A stretch of DNA of 64,000 nucleotides. Source: Actinomycetaceae bacterium (GTDB lineage Bacteria > Actinomycetota > Actinomycetes > Actinomycetales > Actinomycetaceae). The notes under the pieces were generated by a model. That model did no database searches. It saw nothing but the letters and a program-made list of their open reading frames with translations, and was not told where the DNA came from. The position numbers were made by a program, and so were the translations under genes. Positions 32,620 through 41,044 of the stretch are shown in pieces (within the stretch, counting starts at the first letter, position 1; every line of letters starts with the position of its first letter). Where the stretch lies: positions 1 through 64,000 of the forward strand of contig JAUNAP010000001.1 of the NCBI GenBank assembly GCA_030527545.1, given 5' to 3'.

Positions 32620-33972
32620 ATGAGCGAGAAGGAAGCGACGACGTGGCCGAGGGATGATGAGGGGAACGATCTTCCTGGAGTCCTTGAGGTCAACGGACAC
32701 ACGATTGAGTTCCCGCACGTGCCGGCCACGGACGGCGACCAGGGTATCGACGTGTCGAAGTTGCGGGCGAAGACGGGGCTCGTGGCGCTGGACCCGGGCT
32801 TCACAACGACGGCTTCGTGTACGTCCCAGGTGACGTTCATCGACGGCGGGGCGGGTATTTTGCGCTATCGGGGCTACCCGATCGAGCAGTTGGCGAAACA
32901 TTCGTCGTTCCTCGAGGTCGCTTACCTGCTCATCAAGGGTGAGCTTCCGGATCCGCATCAGTTGGAACGATGGGTGGCCCGAATCAAGCGGCACCGGCTT
33001 TTGCACGAGAACTTCAAAGCGTTTTTCACGGCCTTCCCGCATCGCGGTCACCCGATGGCGATCCTCCAGGGCGGGGTGGCGGGCATGGCTACCTACTATG
33101 AGGAGACGACTCAGCGAGTGCGAGACCCGGAGCAGCAGGAGCTGCAGGCCGTGCACTTGTTGGGGAAGATCCCGACGATGATCAGTTATATCGCCAAGCG
33201 TTCGGCCGGTCTGCCCCTGCTGTATCCGGATTCTGATCAGGGCTATGTCGAGGATTTCATCCGGATGACCTTCGGTCTGCCCTATCAGCATTACGACATT
33301 GACCCGGTGATTGTGCGGGCCCTGGAGACGCTTTTGATTCTGCATGCGGATCACGAGCAGAACTGTTCGACATCGACGGTTCGCCTGGTGGGCTCAGCGG
33401 AGGCGAACATGTATGCCTCGGTGGCCTCGGGGATCGGCGCATTGTCGGGGCCGCTGCACGGGGGTGCGAATGAGGCCGTGCTGCGTATGCTTACTCAGAT
33501 TCGCGACTCGGATCTCACGATTTCTGATTTCGTCGAGAAGGTGAAGAACAAAGAGGACGGGGTCAGGCTCATGGGGTTTGGCCACCGGGTGTACAAGAAT
33601 TACGACCCGCGTGCTGCCATTGTCCGCGAGACCGCCCACGACGTCCTCGACCGGTTGGGAACAAATTCGGATCTGTTGGGTTTGGCGATGGAGTTGGAGG
33701 AGATCGCGCTGAGCGACGATTACTTCATCGAACGCAAGTTGTATCCGAATGTCGACTTCTATACGGGCCTCATCTATTCGGCGATGGGCTTTACGACGAA
33801 GATGTTCACCCCGCTGTTTGCGCTCGGGCGCCTGCCGGGCTGGATTGCTCAGTACGTCGAGATGATCAACGACCCGGTCAACAAGATCGGTCGGCCGCGT
33901 CAGGTCTATCAGGGGCACACGATGCGCGACTACGTGTCGCTGAGGGCACGCAAGGCCACGGCGGAGAACTAG
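32620..33972 (+). CDS. gltA: Citrate synthase
   Basis: Type II citrate synthase of 450 residues that condenses acetyl-CoA and oxaloacetate. The catalytic regions are intact: HADHEQNCSTSTVRLVGS, SGPLHGGANEAVLRML with the first active-site histidine, GFGHRVYKNYDPRA with the second, and the aspartate in YPNVDFYTGLI. The N-terminal beta domain (IDGGAGILRYRGYPIEQL) is present. The ATG has an AGGAAGGAAAGG Shine-Dalgarno, and a TAAACT -10-like box lies near 32543. A long hairpin follows the stop. Confidence 0.97.
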   Translation: MSEKEATTWPRDDEGNDLPGVLEVNGHTIEFPHVPATDGDQGIDVSKLRAKTGLVALDPGFTTTASCTSQVTFIDGGAGILRYRGYPIEQLAKHSSFLEVAYLLIKGELPDPHQLERWVARIKRHRLLHENFKAFFTAFPHRGHPMAILQGGVAGMATYYEETTQRVRDPEQQELQAVHLLGKIPTMISYIAKRSAGLPLLYPDSDQGYVEDFIRMTFGLPYQHYDIDPVIVRALETLLILHADHEQNCSTSTVRLVGSAEANMYASVASGIGALSGPLHGGANEAVLRMLTQIRDSDLTISDFVEKVKNKEDGVRLMGFGHRVYKNYDPRAAIVRETAHDVLDRLGTNSDLLGLAMELEEIALSDDYFIERKLYPNVDFYTGLIYSAMGFTTKMFTPLFALGRLPGWIAQYVEMINDPVNKIGRPRQVYQGHTMRDYVSLRARKATAEN

Positions 33973-33985
33973 TCGCAAAAGCGCA

Positions 33986-34018
33986 CGAAGGGGGCCTCCG
34001 GTGTGGAGGCCCCCTTCG
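33986..34018. terminator. Bidirectional-type hairpin between gltA and the TM2 gene
   Basis: A perfect 14-bp stem, CGAAGGGGGCCTCC (33986-33999) with GGAGGCCCCCTTCG (34005-34018) and a 5-nt loop. It lies 13 nt after the gltA stop and 32 nt after the end of the convergent TM2 gene. No T tract follows, but position and stability fit a shared terminator in a high-GC genome. Confidence 0.75.
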
Positions 34019-34050
34019 AGGCTGGAGAGGCTAAGGAGCCTGCTGCGGGG

Positions 34051-34422
34051 TTAGGCGCGCAGGGGACGTCCGTTGGCGTCGTAGGCCCACTTCGTCCCGG
34101 GGGCTGCCGTGAGGATGAGGACGGCCTCAACGAGCGCCCAGATCGACGAGATCCAAAACAGCGTCCCAAACGACAGGAGCGTGATGAGGAGCTGGGCGAC
34201 GGCTTTCCCCATGTGCCCGAGGTAGAAGTTGTGCACGCCGAAGGTGCCTAGGAAGATGCCGAACAGTCCTGCGGCGAGCTTCGACTTCGCGTACGGATCG
34301 ACCTCGGGCAAGGGCTGCTGGTAACCCGGCTGCCCGTGATACTGCGGGGCGGGGCCTGCGGTCATTCCCGGCCGGTCGTCGTAGCGTTCCTGCCCGCTCG
34401 GTGGGGGAAACTCCGTTGACAT
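34051..34422 (-). CDS. TM2 domain-containing protein
   Basis: Membrane protein of 123 residues. A Pro/Gln-rich hydrophilic N-terminus (PPPSGQERYDDR, YHGQPGYQQPLPEVDPYA) precedes the TM2 domain: KSKLAAGLFGIFLGTFGVHNFYLGH then a second helix with LLITLLSFGTLFWISSIWALVEAV. The FGVHNFYLG and WALVEA motifs define the family. Function unknown. The ATG has an AAAGGAG Shine-Dalgarno. It is convergent with citrate synthase. Confidence 0.92.
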   Translation of the reverse strand: MSTEFPPPSGQERYDDRPGMTAGPAPQYHGQPGYQQPLPEVDPYAKSKLAAGLFGIFLGTFGVHNFYLGHMGKAVAQLLITLLSFGTLFWISSIWALVEAVLILTAAPGTKWAYDANGRPLRA

Positions 34423-34470
34423 CGTGGCTCCTTTCGTAGACGCGTGATCCCTCCCAGTCTACGGGGAGTC

Positions 34471-34504
34471 GCCGGGCGCGTCGATGCGCCGTGACGCGCC
34501 CGGC
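34471..34504. repeat. GC-rich inverted repeat upstream of the TM2 gene
   Basis: GCCGGGCGCGTC (34471-34482) and GACGCGCCCGGC (34493-34504) form a perfect 12-bp stem with a 10-nt loop. It sits 48 nt upstream of the TM2 start, at the end of a 434-nt gap with no confident gene. It may terminate leftward transcription from the dapD operon or the doubtful ORF at 34539; there is no T tract. Confidence 0.5.
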
Positions 34505-34538
34505 GGCAGCTAGCTATGCCCACCGGCCCTTAACGTCC

Positions 34539-34772
34539 TCATCGGGGCCAGTAGCGGACGGCCCAGCTGGCACAACCGGTCTTGAGATCCTTGGCGTCCA
34601 GCTCGGCGTCACGTGTCTCGAATAGGTCGGAGGGAAGTGAATTGTGCTCGTCTTTCGAGTTACCGTTGCTCAGCACATCGGCTGGGAAACCGTGTTCCTC
34701 TAGGGAACGGATGCAGTCCGCGCAGGTGGAGTCATAGCCTCTATCCTTCCTGGGTCGTCGCAGGCGCTTCAC
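34539..34772 (-). pseudogene. Doubtful 77-residue ORF or gene remnant
   Basis: GTG at 34772 to TGA at 34539 in the 434-nt gap between the TM2 gene and the unknown protein at 34857. It encodes a basic start, a CxxC-like STCADCIRSLEEHGFP segment and a C-terminal TGCASWAVRYWPR. There is no Shine-Dalgarno. Base composition is less GC-rich than the neighbours. The cysteines suggest a decayed or shortened small redox or metal-binding protein, but no family was recognised and it may be chance. Confidence 0.25.
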
Positions 34773-34856
34773 TGCGACCGCGTCCGTGCGGCGGCGCCTG
34801 ACGGGTCGATCCTACCAGACAAGCGGTCTATCGGGTCGGTGGGACTAGACAGCGCA

Positions 34857-35585
34857 CTAGATGAAGGACCACCACAGCAGGGGTCTGCCGGGCCCCGAAC
34901 GCAGCCAGCGGCCCGCGAGGCGAGACGGCCATTCGCCCTCGGGGCGGCGAAGCGTGAAGGCGTAGACGTGATTGCCGTCTGGGTCGGCCTCAATCTCTTG
35001 AGCCTCCTCGAACCCGCTCACCTCGCTGCAGCCGACGATGAGACCGCCCACCGATATGATCGTCGCAATGCCCTCGCCGCGTAGGCGTGCCCGCTCGACG
35101 ACGCGGCGCCACGACGGCGAAACCGCCCACCACATGCGCGTCGCGTCGGCTTGCAAGAGGCGGTCCACAGCGTCGGGGCTCGCCGCGCGTGCCAGATCGA
35201 AGCCGTGATAGGTGCGAGTGGGAAACTGCCGCTCCCAAAACTCCCGATCGGGGTGATCCTCCACCATGTGTGGATTCACCTGCCGGATAACGAGAACCTC
35301 ATCGCCCGCGATGAGGCCGCTGCGTCCCATGCCGATGACATCGCGCTTCGTCAGCACGGGTCTGCCCGCCAAATCTTCGATGATGCTGCGGCTATGAAAA
35401 ACTGCGGAATCCGTGCGGAAAGCCGGCCCCAACAGGTTCGCCGCACTCAACAGCTGCACCTGCGCGAGAGGCCGATCGAGCAACGAAGCAGCCACCCGCA
35501 GCGACACGAGGTCGACGGGTGGCTGTGGCGCCGGCAAACCCAGGCCAGAAGACACGTCGATAGGGGTCGCGAACAGATCACTCAC
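34857..35585 (-). CDS. Conserved-looking protein of unknown function
   Basis: Soluble protein of 242 residues; no family recognised. It shows mixed alpha/beta character with FRTDSAVFHSRSIIEDLAG, DEVLVIRQVNPHMVEDHPD and a C-terminal Trp/Arg-rich end (LAGRWLRSGPGRPLLWWSF). No membrane helix or signal peptide. Codon use matches the neighbours. It is the last gene of a leftward run Maf - dapD - this gene, 33 nt after the dapD stop, so expression with lysine/DAP synthesis is likely. The GTG start is the first in frame. Confidence 0.75.
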   Translation of the reverse strand: MSDLFATPIDVSSGLGLPAPQPPVDLVSLRVAASLLDRPLAQVQLLSAANLLGPAFRTDSAVFHSRSIIEDLAGRPVLTKRDVIGMGRSGLIAGDEVLVIRQVNPHMVEDHPDREFWERQFPTRTYHGFDLARAASPDAVDRLLQADATRMWWAVSPSWRRVVERARLRGEGIATIISVGGLIVGCSEVSGFEEAQEIEADPDGNHVYAFTLRRPEGEWPSRLAGRWLRSGPGRPLLWWSFI

Positions 35586-35618
35586 CCCGCCAGTGTCCCA
35601 CGCGTGCCAACCGACACG

Positions 35619-36602
35619 CTACGACAGAGCAACCGTCGCCGGATCCAACTCGATCTGCTCGTTCGAACGCGGCAACACCTCGACACGTCCCGTTTGAGAG
35701 TTACGCCGGAACAAGACATTTGAGATCCCCGCCAGGTCCTTGGCGGAGACCACCCGCGGATCTGCGAAATGCCCATCCGCCCCCGGGGCCACGCCCGCGT
35801 TGGGCAGCACCGTCACCTTCGTGCCCGGCGTGATGTAGAGACCCGCTTCGACGATGCAGTCGTCGCCCAGCGGAATGCCCAGACCCGAGTTTGCTCCCAT
35901 GAGGCACCGCTGCCCCAGTGTGACCGGAACCTGTCCCGACGTGGCGAGCGCTCCTAGCGTCGACGCGCCACCGCCAATGTCGGAGCCTTCGCCGACCGTC
36001 ACTCCGCGTGAGATGCGGCCCTCGATCATTGCCGGGCCCAACGATCCGGCGTTGTAGTCGACGAACGCCGAAGGAGCCACCGTCGTCCCTTCCGCAAGAT
36101 ACGCGCCCAAACGCACCTTTGTTGCCTCGGCGATGCGAACTCCCGAGGGCGCGACGTAGTTGACCATCGGCGGGAAACGGTCGACTGCGAGCACATGGAT
36201 CGGGTAGCCGCGGTCAATCCTCAAGCGTCGGCGCGTCAGCTCGAAATCGTCGGGGGATGCCGGCCCCTCCGTCGTCCACACGACGTTAGGCATGCGCGAG
36301 TGGAGCGAATCAAGATTGATCGTGTTGGGCTTGACGAGGCGGTGCGAGAGCAGATGCAAGCGCAGGTAGGCATCTGCCGTCGACTGTGGCGCCGTATCGA
36401 GATCGATGCTCACCTGGACGACGCTGCGGCGCACGCCGCGCATGGGATCGGGCCCTTCCACCCGCGACAATTCCTCAAGAATATCTTGCTGGCCGTCCTC
36501 GGGGCGTTCGCCCAGCACGGGCTCGGGATACCACACGTCGAGTGTCTGGCCGTCCTCGGTGATAGTCGCGAGGCCGAGGCCCCAAGCGGTACGTGTCGTC
36601 AT
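35619..36602 (-). CDS. dapD: 2,3,4,5-tetrahydropyridine-2,6-dicarboxylate N-succinyltransferase
   Basis: DapD of the actinobacterial type (327 residues) transfers succinyl from succinyl-CoA to tetrahydrodipicolinate in lysine and meso-DAP synthesis. The N-terminal domain is followed by a left-handed beta-helix (VRLGAYLAEGTTVAPSAFV, GRISRGVTVGEGSDIGGGAS, LGQRCLMGANSGLGIPLGDD). The ATG at 36602 is fixed by an AGGAGGAA Shine-Dalgarno; the longer frame to 36641 is not needed. It lies just downstream of the Maf gene. Confidence 0.95.
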   Translation of the reverse strand: MTTRTAWGLGLATITEDGQTLDVWYPEPVLGERPEDGQQDILEELSRVEGPDPMRGVRRSVVQVSIDLDTAPQSTADAYLRLHLLSHRLVKPNTINLDSLHSRMPNVVWTTEGPASPDDFELTRRRLRIDRGYPIHVLAVDRFPPMVNYVAPSGVRIAEATKVRLGAYLAEGTTVAPSAFVDYNAGSLGPAMIEGRISRGVTVGEGSDIGGGASTLGALATSGQVPVTLGQRCLMGANSGLGIPLGDDCIVEAGLYITPGTKVTVLPNAGVAPGADGHFADPRVVSAKDLAGISNVLFRRNSQTGRVEVLPRSNEQIELDPATVALS

Positions 36603-36637
36603 GGCTAGTTCCTCCTCGAAGTAGCGGCGGGTCCGTA

Positions 36638-37336
36638 TCACCCCAGATTAGTCGATGTCGAGCAATCTTGCCTGGCGTCCCACAAGTCAGGCCAAAAGAT
36701 GCCCAACTCGGCAGCAAGGGAACGGACGAGGGGCAAAGATAAGCCGATGACGTTGTGGTAGTCGCCCTCGATACCACTAACGAAGGGACCGCCGTAGCCG
36801 TCGAGCGTACACGCGCCCGCAACCTCCAGAGGTTCCCCGGTCGCGATGTAGGCGTCGATCTCGGCTTCGCTCGGCGATGCGAAATGAATGAGCGTCGAGG
36901 CGCACGCGCACGTCTCGCGAACGACCGGATCGGCCGACGCGTCATAGAAAATGAGCGCGTGACCGGTCACGAGGCGCGCAGTCGTTCCACGCATGTCCAG
37001 CCACCGCCGCCTAGCGACCTCGGGAGAGTGAGGCTTGCCTTCGAGTGATCCGTCGCGCAGCAGCATCGAGTCGCACCCGATGATGAGTGCCCGTCCTCGC
37101 GTTTCCTCGAGCTCGCCACGTGCCTTGGCGAGGCTGGCGCGGGCCTTCTCCGTCGCCAACAGGCACACCGTCGCCTCCGCGGCATCGTCCGGGTCGAGCG
37201 CGTTCACATGCTCGGCGTTACGGACGATCGCGTCTTCGTCAACGCCGGAGACGACGATGCGCGGAGTGATCCCAGCTCCCCTGAGGACGGCAAGGCGCGC
37301 TGGCGAATGTGAGGCAAGAATGCACGTGAGACTCAT
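36638..37336 (-). CDS. Maf-family nucleotide pyrophosphatase
   Basis: House-cleaning nucleoside triphosphate pyrophosphatase of 232 residues (Maf/YceF/YhdE group), which hydrolyses dTTP/UTP or modified nucleotides. The N-terminal LASHSPARLAVLRGAGI, the central ALIIGCDSMLL, TGHALIFYDA and the C-terminal DGYGGPFVSGIEGDYHNVIG motifs are complete. The ATG is preceded by TAGGAT with 6 nt between, so it is probably leaderless. It is divergent from the nucleotide cyclase gene and followed by dapD 35 nt downstream. Confidence 0.93.
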   Translation of the reverse strand: MSLTCILASHSPARLAVLRGAGITPRIVVSGVDEDAIVRNAEHVNALDPDDAAEATVCLLATEKARASLAKARGELEETRGRALIIGCDSMLLRDGSLEGKPHSPEVARRRWLDMRGTTARLVTGHALIFYDASADPVVRETCACASTLIHFASPSEAEIDAYIATGEPLEVAGACTLDGYGGPFVSGIEGDYHNVIGLSLPLVRSLAAELGIFWPDLWDARQDCSTSTNLG

Positions 37337-37348
37337 AGCGTCATCCTA
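37337..37348 (-). promoter_or_regulatory. Putative leaderless -10 of the Maf gene
   Basis: Minus-strand TAGGAT (37348-37343), 6 nt, then the ATG at 37336. The same hexamer with the same spacing serves the divergent cyclase gene on the other strand. Confidence 0.5.
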
Positions 37349-37375
37349 GGGTGTTCGCCCCGTGCGCTTGTTGAC

Positions 37376-37410
37376 GTGACCGTCGCCACAAACGAGGTTA
37401 GGATAGTGGC
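37376..37410 (+). promoter_or_regulatory. Putative leaderless promoter of the cyclase gene
   Basis: GTGACC (37376-37381, four of six matches to TTGACA), a 17-nt spacer, TAGGAT (37399-37404), 6 nt, then the GTG start at 37411. It is the best -35/-10 pair seen in the window. Confidence 0.55.
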
Positions 37411-38451
37411 GTGTCACACGCTCGCCAGTCCGCACGCCTGCCAGAAAACGCGACGATCCGCCGCCCCCTCACCCATCTCCTCGGAGGTGCCGGCCACCTC
37501 ACCCTTACCGACATGGCCACACGCGTGGGTTGTAGCGAGGAATTCGCCGCCTCCTTCTGGCTCGCCATGGGCTTCCCCCACCCTGCGCCCGACGCCACCT
37601 GCTTCACTGACGCAGACGTAGACGCACTCAAAGTGTGGTGGGGGCTTGCCCAAAGCGAACAGATCAGCCCACTCACGCTGGCATCCCTCCTGCGGGCTCA
37701 GTCGCATACGACCGATCGCCTCGTGCTGTGGCAGGTCGAAGCCCTCGTCGATGAGAACGCCCGCCGCTTCGACCTCGACGACACGTCAGCCCGCCTGCTC
37801 ACCTTGGCGAAGATCGACGATCTTCTTGACACGCTGCAGGGTCAGGTTCTCTACGCGTGGCGTCGCCAGATGGCCAACCTTCTCGTCAACACGAACGCCG
37901 AGGTCGCCTGGCGAGGCAGGGACGGCGATGCGGGCGATGCCTATCCGCTCACGCGCACGATGGGTTTCGTCGACATGGTTGCCTACACGAGGCGCGCGGC
38001 CGTGCTGTCCTCGCGCCAGCTCGCCGACCTCGTTCAGCGTTTCGAGCTCACGGCGCGCGACGTCATTTCAGCCAGGGGCGGACGGGTCGTCAAAACGATC
38101 GGCGACGCGATTTTGTGGATCGTCCATGACCTCGACACGGGCGCCGACATCGTGTGCGACCTCATCGAGGCCCTCGAGGCGGAACCGGACATGTTGGCGG
38201 TGCGTGCCTCGCTTGTGTGCGGGCGGGTCGTCTCTCGTTCGGGCGACATCTTCGGTCCCTCCGTCAATCTCGCCTCTAGGCTTGTCGACATAGTTCCGGG
38301 CGGGCAGATCTTTATGGATGCCGCGACCGCGCGAGCGATCGCGGCAATGGAAGACGCCCACAGGTTTACCTGCACCCAGGCTAGACTTGCCGATCTTAAA
38401 GGAATGGGAGAGGTTGAGGCCTGGAGACTCGAGCGCACCTCGCGAAGGTGA
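37411..38451 (+). CDS. Class III adenylate/guanylate cyclase with N-terminal regulatory domain
   Basis: Soluble 346-residue cyclase. Residues 1-155 are helical and resemble the adenylate cyclase regulatory domain of M. tuberculosis Rv1264 (autoinhibitory, pH-responsive there). The catalytic domain has the metal aspartates in GFVDMVAYT and IGDAILW, the substrate-specifying lysine in RVVKTIGDA, and GDIFGPSVNLASRLVD with the transition-state asparagine and arginine. All core residues are present, so it should make cAMP as an active homodimer. GTG start, apparently leaderless. The downstream two-component genes have their own promoter. Confidence 0.9.
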   Translation: MSHARQSARLPENATIRRPLTHLLGGAGHLTLTDMATRVGCSEEFAASFWLAMGFPHPAPDATCFTDADVDALKVWWGLAQSEQISPLTLASLLRAQSHTTDRLVLWQVEALVDENARRFDLDDTSARLLTLAKIDDLLDTLQGQVLYAWRRQMANLLVNTNAEVAWRGRDGDAGDAYPLTRTMGFVDMVAYTRRAAVLSSRQLADLVQRFELTARDVISARGGRVVKTIGDAILWIVHDLDTGADIVCDLIEALEAEPDMLAVRASLVCGRVVSRSGDIFGPSVNLASRLVDIVPGGQIFMDAATARAIAAMEDAHRFTCTQARLADLKGMGEVEAWRLERTSRR

Positions 38452-38508
38452 GCCGAAAACGGGCGATCCCGATATCCGGGCTCGACTGTCTCTTCACCGA
38501 TCTTTTGC

Positions 38509-38520
38509 CATAATGAGGCT
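38509..38520 (+). promoter_or_regulatory. Putative leaderless -10 of the response regulator
   Basis: CATAAT (38509-38514), 6 nt, then the ATG at 38521. The short gap has no Shine-Dalgarno at the usual distance apart from a weak GAGG. Confidence 0.5.
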
Positions 38521-39204
38521 ATGACGACTGTTTTACTTGTTGAAGACGACCCGGCGATCTCCGAACCGCTGTCTCGCGCATTGGGGCGCGAAGGCTACGA
38601 GGTGCACGCGCACGGCACCGGCAAGGGTGCGCTCGCCGACTATGCGGACGCCAGCATCATCATCTTGGACCTGGGGCTGCCCGACATGGATGGGCTCGAT
38701 GTCGCCCGCGACATTCGCAAGAGCGGCTCGACGGTCCCCATTCTCATCCTCACCGCTCGCACCGACGAGGTCGACATGGTCGTCGGGCTCGATGCTGGAG
38801 CAGACGACTACGTTACCAAGCCCTTCCGTCTGGCCGAGCTGCTCGCGAGGGTCAGGGCCCTCCTGCGTCGGGCGGGTAGTGAAGACGAGGCCAACGAGGT
38901 TAGCGCCAAGGACGTGCGTGTTGACGTCGAGGCGCATCGCGCCTTCCACGGTTCTACCGAGCTGCAGCTCACTGCGAAGGAATTCGACCTCCTTCGCCTC
39001 CTCGTCTCCCAAGCCGGTAGCGTCGTCCCCCGAGACGTCATCATGCGCGAGGTATGGGGGTCGGATCCGACTAGCTCAACCAAGACGCTCGACATGCATG
39101 TTTCCTGGCTGCGCCGCAAGCTCGGTGACGACGCGCAACAGCCGACATACATTACGACCGTGCGGGGGATGGGCTTCCGGTTCGAGGCGGGCGAAGGACG
39201 CTAG
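38521..39204 (+). CDS. OmpR-family response regulator
   Basis: Two-domain regulator of 227 residues. The receiver has the acidic pocket (LLVEDDPAI), the phosphoacceptor aspartate in IILDLGLPDMDGLD and the lysine in DYVTKPFRLAEL. The C-terminal winged helix reads LQLTAKEFDLLRLLVSQAG, then TLDMHVSWLRRKLGDD and TVRGMGFRFE. It is 3 nt from the kinase gene and forms a two-component system with it. The signal and target genes are unknown. Confidence 0.95.
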   Translation: MTTVLLVEDDPAISEPLSRALGREGYEVHAHGTGKGALADYADASIIILDLGLPDMDGLDVARDIRKSGSTVPILILTARTDEVDMVVGLDAGADDYVTKPFRLAELLARVRALLRRAGSEDEANEVSAKDVRVDVEAHRAFHGSTELQLTAKEFDLLRLLVSQAGSVVPRDVIMREVWGSDPTSSTKTLDMHVSWLRRKLGDDAQQPTYITTVRGMGFRFEAGEGR

Positions 39205-39207
39205 CGG

Positions 39208-40527
39208 ATGCGCCGCCGTGCGCTCGACATGGTCATCACCGCCCTCGTGGCGGCCGTCGCCCTGCTCGGGCTCCCGCTTGCCATTTTGTGGCCGTCCTAC
39301 ATCTGGAAATCGCAGCAGTCGATGCTCGACGAGCAGGCGGAATCTCTCACGAGAATCATCGCGAGTGCAGACCGCATCGATGGCCTCGACTACTCTGCCC
39401 TGGGCACGTGGACGGGACGCAGCGGCAATGAGGGCACGATGGTCGAGGCCCGGCGAGGCGACGAGGTCCTCTACCGCTCCGGTCCCCTCCAGGGTGAGTG
39501 GGTGCACGTGGCGACAGCCGAGACACCCAATGGCGTCGTCGTCACGCTCACCCGTTCGGCCACACCCACGATCGGCAATATGGCGGCCGCCCTGGGGGTC
39601 GTCGCCCTGTGCTGCACGGTTGCCTTCGGCGTCGGCGTTCTCATCGCCATGCGGGGGTCACGTAAGATCGCGGCTCCCCTCATCTACCTGGCGGCCCAGG
39701 CCGAGCAGGTCGGGGCGGGACAGGTCCAGGTGCGCACGAGCCCGTCAGGCATCGAGGAGATCGACCTCGTCCAAGAAGAGCTCGCCCGCTCATCCGAACG
39801 CATGGCAGGACGCATCGCCGCCGAACGGCAATTGGCATCCGACATCGCCCACCAGCTGCGCACGCCCCTAACGGCACTGTCGATGCGCCTGGAAGAAATC
39901 GGGTTCCTCAGCGACGACGAACAGGTGCGCACCGAAGCGGAAGCCTGCCTCGACCAGGTCGAACGCATGACCCGCGTCATGGAGGATCTGCGTCGCAACG
40001 CCTCGCGCAAGAAGGCCGGCACGCGCGCCCTGCACACCGACGAGATTCTCGCGCAGCAAGAAGAAGAGTGGGGAGCGGACTTTCGGGAAGCGAACCGCCA
40101 GCTGTGCTTGCTCAACGACGCGGGCGACCGTCTTCCCGTGGCCACCCCCGGGTCGCTGTCACAGGCCTTGGCGACACTCATCGAGAACTCTTTGCGCTAC
40201 GGGGCCGGCACGGTCACCGTCCGGGCTCGCAAGGCAGCTTCCTCACGCTCCATCGTCTTCGAAGTCAGCGACGAGGGCGCCGGTGTCGACGACGAGATCG
40301 CGCCCGACATCTTCACGAGGGGAGTCTCCGGGCACGGGTCGACGGGCATCGGGCTTGCCCTGGCGAAGGACCTCGTCGAGGCCGACGGAGGCAGGATCGA
40401 ACTCACTCAGCGTCGTCCACCCGTCTTCACGATTTCGCTGCCCGCTCTGCCCGACGCTCTCGACCCCGACAGGGTCATGCCGAAGGGAGCGGTCGTCGCG
40501 CTGGGTAGGCGAGGACGCAGGATCTAG
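39208..40527 (+). CDS. Sensor histidine kinase
   Basis: Membrane kinase of 439 residues. Helix 1 (VITALVAAVALLGLPLAILW) and helix 2 (LGVVALCCTVAFGVGVLIAM) flank an extracytoplasmic sensor loop of about 100 residues; a HAMP-like linker follows. The phosphoacceptor histidine is in SDIAHQLRTPLTALSM. The ATP-binding boxes are ENSLRYG (N), DEGAGVDDE (G1) and GSTGIGLALAKDLVE (G2). Cognate to the adjacent regulator. Its stop overlaps the end of the convergent GtrA gene by 4 nt. Confidence 0.94.
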   Translation: MRRRALDMVITALVAAVALLGLPLAILWPSYIWKSQQSMLDEQAESLTRIIASADRIDGLDYSALGTWTGRSGNEGTMVEARRGDEVLYRSGPLQGEWVHVATAETPNGVVVTLTRSATPTIGNMAAALGVVALCCTVAFGVGVLIAMRGSRKIAAPLIYLAAQAEQVGAGQVQVRTSPSGIEEIDLVQEELARSSERMAGRIAAERQLASDIAHQLRTPLTALSMRLEEIGFLSDDEQVRTEAEACLDQVERMTRVMEDLRRNASRKKAGTRALHTDEILAQQEEEWGADFREANRQLCLLNDAGDRLPVATPGSLSQALATLIENSLRYGAGTVTVRARKAASSRSIVFEVSDEGAGVDDEIAPDIFTRGVSGHGSTGIGLALAKDLVEADGGRIELTQRRPPVFTISLPALPDALDPDRVMPKGAVVALGRRGRRI

Positions 40528-40982
40528 CTGCCGTCCTTGCCTCCGGTGAAGACGAAGTAGCGGTAGCACAGGTAGCGCACAATAGTGCCGATGATGAGGC
40601 CGATGACGTTGCCCGAGATATTGTCGGCCAGCAGCGAATCGAACCCGAGGATGTGGTGAGAAATCCACAGGCACACGAAGGCCGGCAGAGCACCCAGACC
40701 GTTGACGACGACGAAACCGAAGATCTCGCGTACGGGAGTGTCGGTCGCGCGGCCCTTGAACGTCCAATTGCGATTGATGACCCACGAGAACAACGTCGCT
40801 ATCCCCACCGAGATGATCTTCGCGGTGACCGGACGAGTGGCGAGGACCGTGGAGCGCAGTGCATTGAAGATACCGACGTCGACGACGTAGTTCATGCCGC
40901 CGACGATGCAGAATTTCGCCACCTCTTCGAGCCAGGCGGCGAGACCGGGCCGCGAGGACAGGTAGGGAAGTTTCTCAAGCAT
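40524..40982 (-). CDS. GtrA-family membrane protein (putative lipid-linked sugar flippase)
   Basis: Protein of 152 residues with four hydrophobic helices: EVAKFCIVGGMNYVVDVGIF, an IISVGIATLFSWVINRNWTF segment that carries the GtrA signature, IFGFVVVNGLGALPAFVCLW and VIGLIIGTIVRYLCYRYFVF. GtrA proteins of serotype-converting phages are thought to flip undecaprenyl-phosphate glucose. The ATG at 40982 is chosen; a GTG at 40994 is possible. It is isolated between the two-component system and purK, away from the polysaccharide genes. A second GtrA is at 48898. Confidence 0.9.
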   Translation of the reverse strand: MLEKLPYLSSRPGLAAWLEEVAKFCIVGGMNYVVDVGIFNALRSTVLATRPVTAKIISVGIATLFSWVINRNWTFKGRATDTPVREIFGFVVVNGLGALPAFVCLWISHHILGFDSLLADNISGNVIGLIIGTIVRYLCYRYFVFTGGKDGS

Positions 40983-41044
40983 AGATTGACGCACCTGATC
41001 GACAATGAGGACTGCCTCATACTAGCCGACACGGGGGGCCGCGC

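Noticed and set aside
38537-39871. 444-codon plus-strand ORF
   Set aside because: Out of frame with the response regulator and kinase genes, both of which carry complete catalytic motifs; product is Ser/Arg/Pro-rich.
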